This document shows positions 16,222 to 24,711 of a stretch of 34,021 nt of DNA, in pieces. Source of the stretch: Sphingobacteriia bacterium (lineage in GTDB: Bacteria; Bacteroidota; Bacteroidia; Bacteroidales; TTA-H9); NCBI GenBank assembly GCA_021286705.1, contig JAJTBW010000020.1, positions 1 to 34,021 of the forward strand, read 5' to 3'. How positions within the stretch are numbered: the stretch's first letter is position 1; the number at the start of each line of letters is the position of its first letter. The notes under the pieces are model-generated. The model had not been told where the DNA came from. It did not search any database and saw only the letters and a list, made by a program, of their open reading frames with translations. A program made the position numbers and the translations under genes.

Positions 16222-18240
16222 ATGAACTTTGTAAGGAAGAGTATCTTTTTAATGTCCCTCTCAATAATGGCCTCATTTGCAATGAGCCAAAATCAGGGAC
16301 AGGTTCTGCTTGATGTTGCCGGAGAAAAGACTACCGTTGGCGAGTTCATGCAGATTTATAAAAAGAACAATAATCAAGGAGAGGCCCTTGATAAAAAGTC
16401 TATCTCAGAGTATTTACAGTTGTATATCAACTTTAGACTAAAGGTAAGAGATGCTGTAGATGCTGGTTTAGATACTTCAAAGGCTTTTAAACATGAATTG
16501 GCCGGATATCGTAAGCAGCTGGCTCAACCCTACTTTACTGATGAATCTGTTGTTGAGGCATTGATTAAGGAGGGTTATGACAGAATGAAATCAGATGTCA
16601 GAGCAAGCCATATTCTTGTAAGATGCCCGGAAAATGCTCTACCAAAAGATACTTTAATCGCTTGGAAAAAGATTAATGATATCTATGCTAAGTTATTGAA
16701 GGGTTCCGATTTCGCTAAAACGGCTTATGAGTATAGTGAAGACCCTTCAGCTAAGGGAATTGAGGGCTCCGACAGACAGGCTCCTATTAAAGCTAATCGT
16801 GGCGATTTAGGATATTTTTCTGTCTTTAATATGGTTTACCCTTTTGAGACAGCTGCTTATAAAACAGACATTGGTAAATTTTCAAAGCCTATTAGAACCA
16901 GCTTTGGTTACCACATTATCAAGGTAACTGATCGCAAAAATGCTCTGGGTAAGGTGGTCGCTGCTCATATTTTCTTTCCCCTTAATAATAAAAGTGTGAA
17001 GAGTGACTCCTTGAAAGCTGCTGCAACAGCTGACAGTGTCTATCAGCTGCTTAAAAAGGGTGCTTCTTTTGATACACTAGCATTATTGGTGTCAAAAGAT
17101 AAAGGAACCTCGACAAAAGGGGGTGTTTTACCTCCATTTACCTGTAATCGTTTAGTTCCTGAATTTGTCTCTGTTCTATATAATTTAAAACCGGGTGAGG
17201 TGGCTCCTCCTGTTCTTACCCCCTATGGTTGGCACGTAATTAAACTGATTGAGAAACCAGGTATTCCTGCTTTTGAGACCGTGCAAGCAGATATTCGTCA
17301 GAAAGTTAATCGTGACACTCGTGGCAATCAAAGTAAGGAATCAGTCATCGCAAGATTGAAGGTTGAATATGCTTATTCGGAGAACCTAAAGGCTTTGCCC
17401 GCAGTTACAGCATTGGTCACTGATAGTATCTTCAGAGGAACTTGGAAGCCGGTTGCCGAGAAAATGGATAAGGTTCTCTTTAGTTTTGCTGATCAGAAAT
17501 ACACTCAACAAAACTTTATTGATTACCTAGTTTCTACTCAACGTAAAGGCGCCCCCGAACCAATTGAGGTCTATGTTACAAAACAGTTTGCCTCTTTTGC
17601 TGATGATAAACTCTTTACTTATGAAGATAATAATCTTGAAGCTAAATACCCTGATTTTGCTGCTCTCGTAAAAGAGTATCATGATGGAATCCTTCTGTTT
17701 GACAGAACTGACAAGCTTGTTTGGTCAAAAGCTGTTAAGGATACAACTGGTCTAAAGGAGTTTTATCAAACTGTAAAAAACAACTACCTCTATCCTGAAA
17801 GAGTAGAAGCCACTTCGTTAATAGTGAAGAATATTGATGGAGAAAAGAAGGCTAAGAAAATTCTTGATCGTTGTGTTAAACAGTTCATTGATAAAGCAGT
17901 TGCTGTTAATGATCTTAAAAAACAGCTAGAAAAAGATGAAGAACTGGTAGTAATCACAGTAACCGACAAGTATGTACCAGGTGAGGATACTCTGATTTTT
18001 GATCTCGCAAAAAGTGCGGGTGCCTTCACTCAAAAAATTGTAAAGGAGAGTGATGAAACCTATACCGTCGAGATTATTAAAAATGACAGGATGGTTGCTC
18101 CTGAACCTAAGCCTTTAGAAGAGGTAAAGGGTCTTGTCACTGCCGACTATCAGAACTATCTTGAGAAATTATGGGTTGACTCATTGAAACAGCGTTATCC
18201 TGTTTCAGTTAATGAGGAAGTTTTAAAATCGATCCAGTAA
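16222..18240 (+). CDS. Periplasmic peptidyl-prolyl isomerase with two parvulin domains
   Basis: A 672-aa exported folding factor of the PpiC/SurA type. The signal peptide covers about residues 1-22 (cut near AMS-QNQ). A SurA-like helical region (about 30-120) follows, then parvulin domain 1 (127-238; RASHILVR, GDLGYFS, SFGYHIIKVTDR) and parvulin domain 2 (244-367; VVAAHIFFP, KGGVLPPF, TPYGWHVIKLIEK). The C-terminal 300 residues are charged and without a recognised domain. Domain 1 has a short insertion (GIEGSDRQAPIKAN) before its GDLG motif. It probably assists outer-membrane or T9SS proteins across the periplasm. It heads a run of three related folding-factor genes, but a terminator separates it from the next one. 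Confidence 0.88.
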   Translation: MNFVRKSIFLMSLSIMASFAMSQNQGQVLLDVAGEKTTVGEFMQIYKKNNNQGEALDKKSISEYLQLYINFRLKVRDAVDAGLDTSKAFKHELAGYRKQLAQPYFTDESVVEALIKEGYDRMKSDVRASHILVRCPENALPKDTLIAWKKINDIYAKLLKGSDFAKTAYEYSEDPSAKGIEGSDRQAPIKANRGDLGYFSVFNMVYPFETAAYKTDIGKFSKPIRTSFGYHIIKVTDRKNALGKVVAAHIFFPLNNKSVKSDSLKAAATADSVYQLLKKGASFDTLALLVSKDKGTSTKGGVLPPFTCNRLVPEFVSVLYNLKPGEVAPPVLTPYGWHVIKLIEKPGIPAFETVQADIRQKVNRDTRGNQSKESVIARLKVEYAYSENLKALPAVTALVTDSIFRGTWKPVAEKMDKVLFSFADQKYTQQNFIDYLVSTQRKGAPEPIEVYVTKQFASFADDKLFTYEDNNLEAKYPDFAALVKEYHDGILLFDRTDKLVWSKAVKDTTGLKEFYQTVKNNYLYPERVEATSLIVKNIDGEKKAKKILDRCVKQFIDKAVAVNDLKKQLEKDEELVVITVTDKYVPGEDTLIFDLAKSAGAFTQKIVKESDETYTVEIIKNDRMVAPEPKPLEEVKGLVTADYQNYLEKLWVDSLKQRYPVSVNEEVLKSIQ

Positions 18241-18246
18241 ATACCA

Positions 18247-18292
18247 AAAGGGTGTCCGGATGCGTTTGTCTCTTCCGGACTCCCTTTTTTTT
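18247..18292 (+). terminator. Terminator or attenuator between the parvulin genes
   Basis: AAAGGGTGTCCGGA (18247-18260) pairs with TCCGGACTCCCTTT (18274-18287) with a single mismatch and a 13-nt loop, followed by an eight-T run (18285-18292). The run ends 4 nt before the ATG of the next gene, so that gene has no room for its own promoter downstream of the hairpin. Confidence 0.9.
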
Positions 18293-18296
18293 ATAC

Positions 18297-19181
18297 ATGC
18301 AACAACATAAGGTCAGCTATCATTTATTCGTTATTGTATCAGCTCTATTGTTGATCTCTCTTGCTTCTTGTCAGTATATTAAACGACAATTTAGCAATGA
18401 TGAAGACGTTGTAGCCCGGGTTTATGATAAGTATCTTTATAAATCTGACCTGGAGTCTCTGGTTCCCGATGGAACCCCTTTAAGAGATAGTTTGGAGTTA
18501 GTCAGAACATTTATTAACAACTGGATTGCGAATCAGTTATTGATAAAGCAAGCAGAAGAGAACTTAAGCAGCGAACAGAAGGATTTTTCAAAACAACTTG
18601 ATGATTATCGTAACTCGCTACTTCTCTATGCTTATGAATCTGCTTTGGTTAACCAGAAATTGGATACTATAATTACTGATAAACAGATCAGTGATTATTA
18701 TGACTCTAATCAGGCTAACTTTCAGTTAAGGGAGAATATAGTTAAGGTAATAGCCATTAAAATACAGGCAGATTCTACTGCAGCACTTAGAACTGCCCGA
18801 ACCTTACTTAAACCTGACTCGGTTTCCTCGGTCGATAGAATAGAACGTTTCTGTCTGAATAGATCTGTTGACTATTTGTTGAGTTATGACAGGTGGTCAA
18901 CCTTAAGTACACTTATGACCAAATTTCCGATTCAAAACTATAACGAAGAGGCTTATCTGAGAAATAACAGACTTGTTGAGGTAAATGACAAGCCTTTTGT
19001 TTATCTTGTGCGGTTTTACGGTTATATGCTAAAAGATGGTGTCTCTCCGTTGAGCTTTGAACGTGATGCAATCCGAGCAATACTTTTAAATGAGCGTAAA
19101 GCCTCTTTGCTTAAAGAGATGCAAAAATCTTTGATCGATAAGGCACAAAAGAATAATGATTTTGAAGTTTATATACACTAA
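18297..19181 (+). CDS. SurA-like lipoprotein without a parvulin domain
   Basis: 294 aa from ATG 18297. A signal peptide with a lipobox (LISLASC, lipidated C25) makes it a membrane-anchored lipoprotein. The mature part is mostly helical and charged: ARVYDKYLYKSDLESLVPDG (about 40-60) resembles the SurA N-terminal chaperone segment, and a long helical stretch follows, but the G-G-x-L/H-I-L parvulin motifs are absent. It is thus probably a chaperone-only relative of its neighbours. An open frame continues upstream to a GTG at 18252, but that would translate through the terminator hairpin and displace the signal peptide, so it is rejected. The surA-like gene begins 5 nt after its stop, indicating cotranscription. 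Function is inferred from context and weak resemblance. Confidence 0.75.
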   Translation: MQQHKVSYHLFVIVSALLLISLASCQYIKRQFSNDEDVVARVYDKYLYKSDLESLVPDGTPLRDSLELVRTFINNWIANQLLIKQAEENLSSEQKDFSKQLDDYRNSLLLYAYESALVNQKLDTIITDKQISDYYDSNQANFQLRENIVKVIAIKIQADSTAALRTARTLLKPDSVSSVDRIERFCLNRSVDYLLSYDRWSTLSTLMTKFPIQNYNEEAYLRNNRLVEVNDKPFVYLVRFYGYMLKDGVSPLSFERDAIRAILLNERKASLLKEMQKSLIDKAQKNNDFEVYIH

Positions 19182-19185
19182 TAAA

Positions 19186-20571
19186 ATGCATAAAGGCATG
19201 AAGAGGATATCGGGATTATTGTTTGCAGGTTTATCCACATTGGTTATGGTGTTTGTTTCGCTAAGCAGTCAGGCTCAAACGGGCACTGTTATTGATGAGG
19301 TGGTAGCTGTTGTCGGCAGCAAACCTGTGTTGCTTTCTGATATCGAGAATCAGTACCTTCAATATCGGGCTCAAGGTGGTATCAGAGGTTCTGCTAAGGA
19401 GATGAAATGCCATATTATGGAGAGTGCCCTTTTTAGTAAATTATTACTCAATCAGGCAGAACTTGATAGTGTTGAAGTTACCGATAAACAGGTCGATAGT
19501 GAGCTCGATCGCCGTATTCGTTATTATATCCAACAGATAGGGTCAAAGGAAAAACTGGAAGAGTATTTTAAAAAACCTCTTCATGAGATTAAAGAGGAGC
19601 TAAGAACGGTTATTAGTGACCAAATGAAGGTTGAGATGACTCAACAAAAAATCACTAAAGACATTAAAATTACTCCTTCAGAGGTAAGAAACTTTTTCAA
19701 TGAGCTCCCACAAGATAGTATTCCTCTGGTTAACACTGAATATGTTATAGGTCAAATTATACGTAAGCCTAAGGTTGGCCTTGCTGAGGAGATTGAAGTA
19801 AAAGAGAAACTTAGAACGCTGCGTAAAAGAATTATGAACGGTGAGAGTTTCTCAACACTTGCAGTTCTATATAGTGAAGATCCTGGTAGTGCAGCAAAAG
19901 GTGGTGAAGTTGGTCTCTTTGGAAGGGGTGAACTCTATCCGGAGTATGAAGCTGCTGCCTTCAAGCTGAAACCGGGCGAAATCAGTGATATCGTTAAGTC
20001 GAAGGCTGGTTACCATATTATTCAACTTATTGAGAGACGTGGCGATTTTATTAATACTCGTCATATTCTTTTAATGCCTAAGGTTTCACCTTTTGAACTT
20101 GCTAAAGCTTCGAAAGAGTTAGACAGTGTTTATGCTCTTCTTCAAAAAGGATCCTTGACCTTTGATGAGGCAGTACAAAAGATCTCTGATGACCCCAATA
20201 AAATCAATGGAGGTTTAATGATTAATCCTCAATCACAAAACAATCGCTGGGATCCTGATCAACTAGACCCTAAAGTTCTTTATGCCGTCGATAAACTGGA
20301 GCCCGGTCAGTTCTCAAAACCAATGGTCTTTAAATCAGACGACGATAAAGATGCATATAGAATCCTATTCCTTAAAGATAGAACTAAACCCCACAGAGCC
20401 AATATTAAAGATGATTATGACAGACTACAAAACTGGGCTCTCGATAAAAAGAAAGGGGAAGCTCTTAAAGCCTGGGTTGGCAGAAAACTTGCTGAGACGT
20501 ATATCCGGATCTCACCTGAATATAAAGAGTGTAATTACCAGCAAGAGTGGGTCAAGTTTTCTCAAAACTAA
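19186..20571 (+). CDS. surA: SurA-type periplasmic chaperone/peptidyl-prolyl isomerase
   Basis: 461 aa. It has a signal peptide (cut near SSQAQ), a SurA N-terminal chaperone domain opening with VIDEVVAVVGSKPVLLSDIE, and two parvulin domains. The first (about 185-285) contains EYVIGQIIRKP, GGEVGLFGRGEL and SKAGYHIIQLIERRG; the second (about 288-390) contains NTRHILLMPKVS and NGGLMINPQSQ. This is the standard domain order of SurA, the carrier that escorts unfolded beta-barrel proteins to the BAM machinery. The chosen ATG (19186) is 5 nt after the lipoprotein stop; ATG 19198, four codons later, is an equally good start. An upstream ATG at 19156 would overlap the lipoprotein and lengthen the signal peptide unnaturally. 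The MoxR gene follows after 29 nt. Confidence 0.92.
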   Translation: MHKGMKRISGLLFAGLSTLVMVFVSLSSQAQTGTVIDEVVAVVGSKPVLLSDIENQYLQYRAQGGIRGSAKEMKCHIMESALFSKLLLNQAELDSVEVTDKQVDSELDRRIRYYIQQIGSKEKLEEYFKKPLHEIKEELRTVISDQMKVEMTQQKITKDIKITPSEVRNFFNELPQDSIPLVNTEYVIGQIIRKPKVGLAEEIEVKEKLRTLRKRIMNGESFSTLAVLYSEDPGSAAKGGEVGLFGRGELYPEYEAAAFKLKPGEISDIVKSKAGYHIIQLIERRGDFINTRHILLMPKVSPFELAKASKELDSVYALLQKGSLTFDEAVQKISDDPNKINGGLMINPQSQNNRWDPDQLDPKVLYAVDKLEPGQFSKPMVFKSDDDKDAYRILFLKDRTKPHRANIKDDYDRLQNWALDKKKGEALKAWVGRKLAETYIRISPEYKECNYQQEWVKFSQN

Positions 20572-20600
20572 CCTTTTTCATTTACTTTTAAATAGAGATA

Positions 20601-21569
20601 ATGAGTGTGAAATATACTTCAGATCCTGCTGCAGTAGACGATCTGGCTCGTAAATATACCGACCTCAAAGCGGAGATTGGGAAAGTAGTTATCGGACAAC
20701 AAGAAACGGTTAGGGATGTACTTATAGCTATCTTCTCACAAGGCCATGGTCTGTTGGTTGGAGTGCCTGGTTTAGCTAAAACTTTGTTGGTTAATACAGT
20801 ATCACAGGTTCTTGGTCTGAAGTATAACCGAATACAGTTTACTCCTGACTTGATGCCAAGTGATATTCTGGGTACTGAAATCCTGGATGAGAATAGAAAG
20901 TTCAGGTTTATTCAGGGACCAGTATTCTCTAATATCATTCTTGCAGATGAAATAAACAGGACACCGCCTAAAACTCAGGCGGCCCTCCTTGAAGCTATGC
21001 AAGAGCATGCGGTGACAGTCGCAGGTCAACGTTATCCGCTCGATGAGCCGTTCTTTGTTTTGGCCACTCAAAACCCTATTGAACAGGAGGGAACCTATCC
21101 GTTGCCTGAAGCTCAGCTCGACCGCTTTATGATGAATATCTGGCTTGATTATCCCTCGTTTGAGGAGGAACTTAAAGTGGTAAAAAATACTACAACTGAA
21201 AAGTTCGTAAAGCCTAATGTAGTACTTTCAAAAGAGGAGATCATTTTCTTCCAGAACCTGATTAGAAAGATTCCTGTACCTGATCCCGTTTTTGAGTATG
21301 CTGTCAGGTTAACCACCCGCACCCGTCCCGGTAGTTCCGATGCTCATTCTCTAGCAAAGGAGTTTCTTGCTTGGGGGGCTGGTCCACGCGCATCACAAAG
21401 TTTAATTTTAGGGGCTAAATGCCATGCCGCTTTAAATGGTAAATACTCTCCTGATATTGCCGATGTCAAGGCAATTGCAAAACCCGTTCTTCGTCATAGA
21501 CTGGTTCGTAATTTTAAGGCAGAGGCAGAAAACCTTAGAACCGACGATATTATTGAGAAGCTTTTGTAA
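20601..21569 (+). CDS. MoxR-family AAA+ ATPase
   Basis: A 322-aa cytoplasmic ATPase of the MoxR/RavA class, chaperones that remodel or help assemble partner proteins, often with VWA-domain proteins. Walker A is GVPGLAKT (54-61), Walker B is IILADE (112-117) followed by INRTPPKTQAALLEAMQE, sensor 1 is in LATQNP (154-159), and LDRFM (173-177) carries the arginine-finger candidate R175. Family genes are usually followed by a DUF58 protein and BatA-type genes. Here a strong terminator follows immediately and the next gene is a peptidase, so the usual partners are missing from the window. It lies 29 nt after surA and is probably in the same transcript. Confidence 0.95.
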   Translation: MSVKYTSDPAAVDDLARKYTDLKAEIGKVVIGQQETVRDVLIAIFSQGHGLLVGVPGLAKTLLVNTVSQVLGLKYNRIQFTPDLMPSDILGTEILDENRKFRFIQGPVFSNIILADEINRTPPKTQAALLEAMQEHAVTVAGQRYPLDEPFFVLATQNPIEQEGTYPLPEAQLDRFMMNIWLDYPSFEEELKVVKNTTTEKFVKPNVVLSKEEIIFFQNLIRKIPVPDPVFEYAVRLTTRTRPGSSDAHSLAKEFLAWGAGPRASQSLILGAKCHAALNGKYSPDIADVKAIAKPVLRHRLVRNFKAEAENLRTDDIIEKLL

Positions 21570-21594
21570 ACTTAAAGGCTTTTTATTCTTATTC

Positions 21595-21639
21595 CGACAA
21601 TGTACTCTATCTTGAAAAGAATACATTGTCGTTTTTTTT
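21595..21639 (+). terminator. Terminator after the surA-moxR transcript
   Basis: CGACAATGTA (21595-21604) and TACATTGTCG (21622-21631) form a perfect 10-bp stem, followed by eight T (21632-21639). Confidence 0.92.
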
Positions 21640-21977
21640 ATCTCATCTGGTTTGTTGATCGATTATGAATGATCAACTTGTCAAGGGAATTAGTATGGCC
21701 GTGTGTATAGCAGTAGTAATGATAGACAATTTTGTATCGAAATCTCAAATTCACGTTTGTCATCTGATGAATTGAGCCTAAGCTTGAGTGAACCTTTCTG
21801 GATTGTTTATTGGTGATATGATTGGCTGTTTAATAGATGATAAAAATCTGGTTTGAATGGTTATTCGATAGAAACCCTTAAAATCTTAAGATTTCCTCTT
21901 ATTTTTAACATGGAAAAATTGGAGCCGCAGAAAGGGATCCTTTTTCCGGTTTTTGTATTAATAAACATAAAGAATCG
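21640..21977. other. Intergenic region upstream of the S46 peptidase gene
   Basis: 338 nt without a convincing gene; the only ATG frame of note, at 21665, is 36 codons with no family resemblance. A perfect 14-bp palindrome AAATCTTAAGATTT lies at 21881-21894 and could be an operator or part of the promoter region. No exact TAnnTTTG element was found, so the promoter is unassigned. Confidence 0.5.
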
Positions 21978-24134
21978 ATGAGAAGACTGTTTACATTAAC
22001 TATTATTCTGAGCATATTTATTCCCTCCTTGTTTGCTGATGAGGGTATGTGGTTGCCTATCCTTTTGCAAAAGATCAACGAAAAGAAGATGCAGGAGGCC
22101 GGCATGAAAATCACCGCTGAAGATATTTACAGTATAAATAAAAGTAGCCTGAAAGATGCCGTAATGATTTTTGGGGGCGGTTGTACCGGTGAACTGATTT
22201 CAGGCGAAGGGCTTTTAATAACCAATCACCATTGTGGTTATGGTGAAATACAAGCTCATTCAAGTGTTGATCATGATTATCTTTCTGATGGCTTTTGGGC
22301 TATGAGTAGAGAAGAGGAGCTTCCTAATCCCGGACTGACTGTCTCTTTTATGAAATCAATGGAAGATGTTACCTCTTTAGTTTTGAAAGATGTAAAGCCA
22401 TCAATGAATCAGAAGGAGAGAGATGCCTTAATAAGGAAACAAATTAAAATGATTACCGATTCTTTACACAAACAGAGTGGCCTAGAGGCTGTTGTTGAGA
22501 AATACTACTACGGTAATCAGTGGTTTGCTATTCTTTATCAGGATTTTAAAGATGTTCGTCTTGTTGGTGCCCCTCCTTCAAGTATTGGTAAGTTTGGAGG
22601 TGATACCGATAACTGGATGTGGCCAAGACATACTGGCGATTTCTCCCTTTTTAGGATTTACGCTGATAAGGATAATAAGCCGGCTGTCTATTCTAAAGAT
22701 AATGTACCGTATAAGCCGGAACGATTCTATACGATTAGTTTAAAGGGGGTGAATGAGGGTGATTTTACAATGGTTTATGGTTATCCTGGCCGTACGGAAG
22801 AGTATCTTCCATTACAGGCCATTCGTATGCAGGTTGATGAGGTTAATCCGATCAGAATTAGTCTCCGCGATAAGCGTCTTGATATAATGAATAGATATGC
22901 TGCAGTAAATGATACTATACGCATTCAATACGCTGCTAAGAATGCCGGGGTAGCCAATGGCTGGAAGAAGTGGATTGGCGAGAGCAAGGGCATAAATCGT
23001 ATGGGTGGTGTAGCAAAGAAAGAGGCCTTTGAAGCTCGATTTAATGAATGGGCAAGCTCGCAGGCTGGGTCACAATATAAAGATGTTCTAATGGGGTTTA
23101 AAACACTCTATGATCCGTATAATTATTGGAAGAGAAGTGAGACCTATTTCCAGGAGGCTGGTCTTTCTGCTGAGGTTATTCGGTTAGCCCTTCGTTTTAG
23201 AGCACTTGTACAGATGAGCAATCAGAAGGATAGTACTGATGCGGCAGTAAAACGTGAGGCACTAAAGTTGAAAAGCTCTCTTGATGAGTTTTATAAAGAC
23301 TATTCGGTTGCGGTTGATAGAGATATTCTGGTTTCGATGTTGAATAGCTATGTCGCTGCCGGAAGTTCAATCCGAATTCCTGCTTATATAAGTAATCTAG
23401 TAGCTAAAGAGAATGGCGAGAGTCGTAATGTTGTTCTTGAGATGTTTAACTCTTCATTTATGCCTTATAAAGAGAAAACTTATGAGTTTCTTGATAATTA
23501 TAAACGGAAGAGGGTAAAGAAAATAGAGAAAGATCCATTTTATCAGTTTGCAAAGGCAATGGTTGACTTTAGCATCACTGAGCTTCAACCTGTAACGGGG
23601 AAATTTAACCGTGCCAACGATAGTCTTATGAGAATCTATATGGCTGGCCAGATGGAGATGCAGTCTGATCGCAATTTCTATCCTGATGCCAATTTTACAC
23701 TTCGTGTGGCTTATGGCAATGTTAAAGGTTATACTGCTGCTGATGCAAAGAATTACAGGTATTACACCACTCTTGATGGTATCATGGAAAAAGGGGACGC
23801 CGGTGCTTATGACTATATTGTTGATCCAAAGCTTCGTCAGCTCTGGGTGAATAAGGACTATGGTCAGTTTGCCGATAAAACAGGTGAGTTAAGAACCTGT
23901 TTTATTGCTACCAACCACACGACCGGGGGCAACTCAGGTAGCCCTGTATTGGATGGTGAAGGCAGATTGATAGGAGTTAATTTTGATAGATGTTGGGAAG
24001 GTACCATGAGTGATTTGATGTACGATCCTACTGTTTGTCGGAATATAGCTTTAGATATTCGTTATGCCCTATTTATCATTGATCGTTTTGCAGGAGCCGG
24101 TCATCTTTTAAAGGAGATGAGGATCGAACAATAG
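21978..24134 (+). CDS. S46-family dipeptidyl-peptidase, DPP11-like
   Basis: A periplasmic serine exopeptidase releasing N-terminal dipeptides, part of peptide utilisation in asaccharolytic or proteolytic Bacteroidetes. 718 aa with a signal peptide (cut after SLFA, residue 20). The catalytic histidine is H85 in TNHHCGYGE, the likely aspartate is D221 in DTDNWMWPRHTGDFS, and the serine is S653 in TGGNSGSPV. The residue 18 positions after the serine is R671 (NFDRCWEG). In Porphyromonas gingivalis DPP11 (S655, R673) an arginine at this offset gives Asp/Glu specificity, whereas DPP7 has glycine. It is therefore more likely acidic-residue-specific than hydrophobic-specific. It is monocistronic, with terminators on both sides. 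Confidence 0.94.
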   Translation: MRRLFTLTIILSIFIPSLFADEGMWLPILLQKINEKKMQEAGMKITAEDIYSINKSSLKDAVMIFGGGCTGELISGEGLLITNHHCGYGEIQAHSSVDHDYLSDGFWAMSREEELPNPGLTVSFMKSMEDVTSLVLKDVKPSMNQKERDALIRKQIKMITDSLHKQSGLEAVVEKYYYGNQWFAILYQDFKDVRLVGAPPSSIGKFGGDTDNWMWPRHTGDFSLFRIYADKDNKPAVYSKDNVPYKPERFYTISLKGVNEGDFTMVYGYPGRTEEYLPLQAIRMQVDEVNPIRISLRDKRLDIMNRYAAVNDTIRIQYAAKNAGVANGWKKWIGESKGINRMGGVAKKEAFEARFNEWASSQAGSQYKDVLMGFKTLYDPYNYWKRSETYFQEAGLSAEVIRLALRFRALVQMSNQKDSTDAAVKREALKLKSSLDEFYKDYSVAVDRDILVSMLNSYVAAGSSIRIPAYISNLVAKENGESRNVVLEMFNSSFMPYKEKTYEFLDNYKRKRVKKIEKDPFYQFAKAMVDFSITELQPVTGKFNRANDSLMRIYMAGQMEMQSDRNFYPDANFTLRVAYGNVKGYTAADAKNYRYYTTLDGIMEKGDAGAYDYIVDPKLRQLWVNKDYGQFADKTGELRTCFIATNHTTGGNSGSPVLDGEGRLIGVNFDRCWEGTMSDLMYDPTVCRNIALDIRYALFIIDRFAGAGHLLKEMRIEQ

Positions 24135-24148
24135 TGGATATTTTTATT

Positions 24149-24209
24149 GACCCGGGTTGCAATGACCATTCAATTATGGATGATTATTGCAATCTGGGTC
24201 TATTTTTTT
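24149..24209 (+). terminator. Terminator of the S46 gene
   Basis: GACCCGGGTTGCAAT (24149-24163) pairs with ATTGCAATCTGGGTC (24186-24200) with minor G-U/mismatch positions, followed by a T-rich run to 24209. Confidence 0.85.
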
Positions 24210-24236
24210 GATTGTGTATAATTGTTTCTAAATTTG
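24207..24236 (+). promoter_or_regulatory. Probable promoter of the small lipoprotein gene
   Basis: TTTG (24207-24210) and TAAATTTG (24229-24236) are separated by 18 nt, close to the Bacteroidetes spacing. The -33 TTTG is the end of the previous terminator's T-run. The leader to ATG 24322 would be about 80 nt. Confidence 0.6.
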
Positions 24237-24321
24237 TTGTATTGGGTTGATCTCATTTTTTTGAAATCACCTGATTTATAGTTCTATCTTAAGTTCTACC
24301 TTAATCTAAAAATTTCAGCTA

Positions 24322-24711
24322 ATGAGGAAGTTATTTGTGATCCTGATCGTGGTTTTAATATCAAGCGTAGTTTTCTCTTGTAAGAGTTCTTCAACGGTGC
24401 AGAAAGCGACCGAGACAACAGCTAAGAGTGGGGCTGAAATATCAACTGAGAAGGAGGAGACCTTAGATCAGGAGAGTAAAACGAAGATAGAAGAGTTAGC
24501 TGAGAAACGCTTACAGATTTACTGTAAAATGATTAAAGCAGCAAAAGATAGTCCTACTACTGGTATCAATGCACCAGAACAGCAAACCAGTGGTTCACCA
24601 GAGCTAAGTGAATTAGATCGTGAGATCGGAGCTTTCTGTAATACTCAACTCCGCCTGAATTACTATCAGAAAGTTTGGGCTGATGTTGGAAGTAGGGGGT
24701 GTAGAGATTAG
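24322..24711 (+). CDS. Small lipoprotein of unknown function
   Basis: 129 aa with a signal peptide and lipobox VVFSC (lipidated C20), then a Ser/Thr/Glu-rich linker (about 21-55). A charged helix (about 55-80) is followed by a C-terminal region with three further cysteines (C68 near IYCKM, C106 in AFCNT, C127 in RGCRD). I do not recognise the family. Its TAG overlaps the TAA of the convergent PNPOx-family gene, leaving no room for a terminator between them. Confidence 0.75.
   Translation: MRKLFVILIVVLISSVVFSCKSSSTVQKATETTAKSGAEISTEKEETLDQESKTKIEELAEKRLQIYCKMIKAAKDSPTTGINAPEQQTSGSPELSELDREIGAFCNTQLRLNYYQKVWADVGSRGCRD

Noticed and set aside
18252-18296. GTG start extending the SurA-like lipoprotein by 15 codons
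   Set aside because: The extension translates through a strong terminator and its T-run and moves the signal peptide inward. The ATG at 18297 gives a normal lipoprotein signal.
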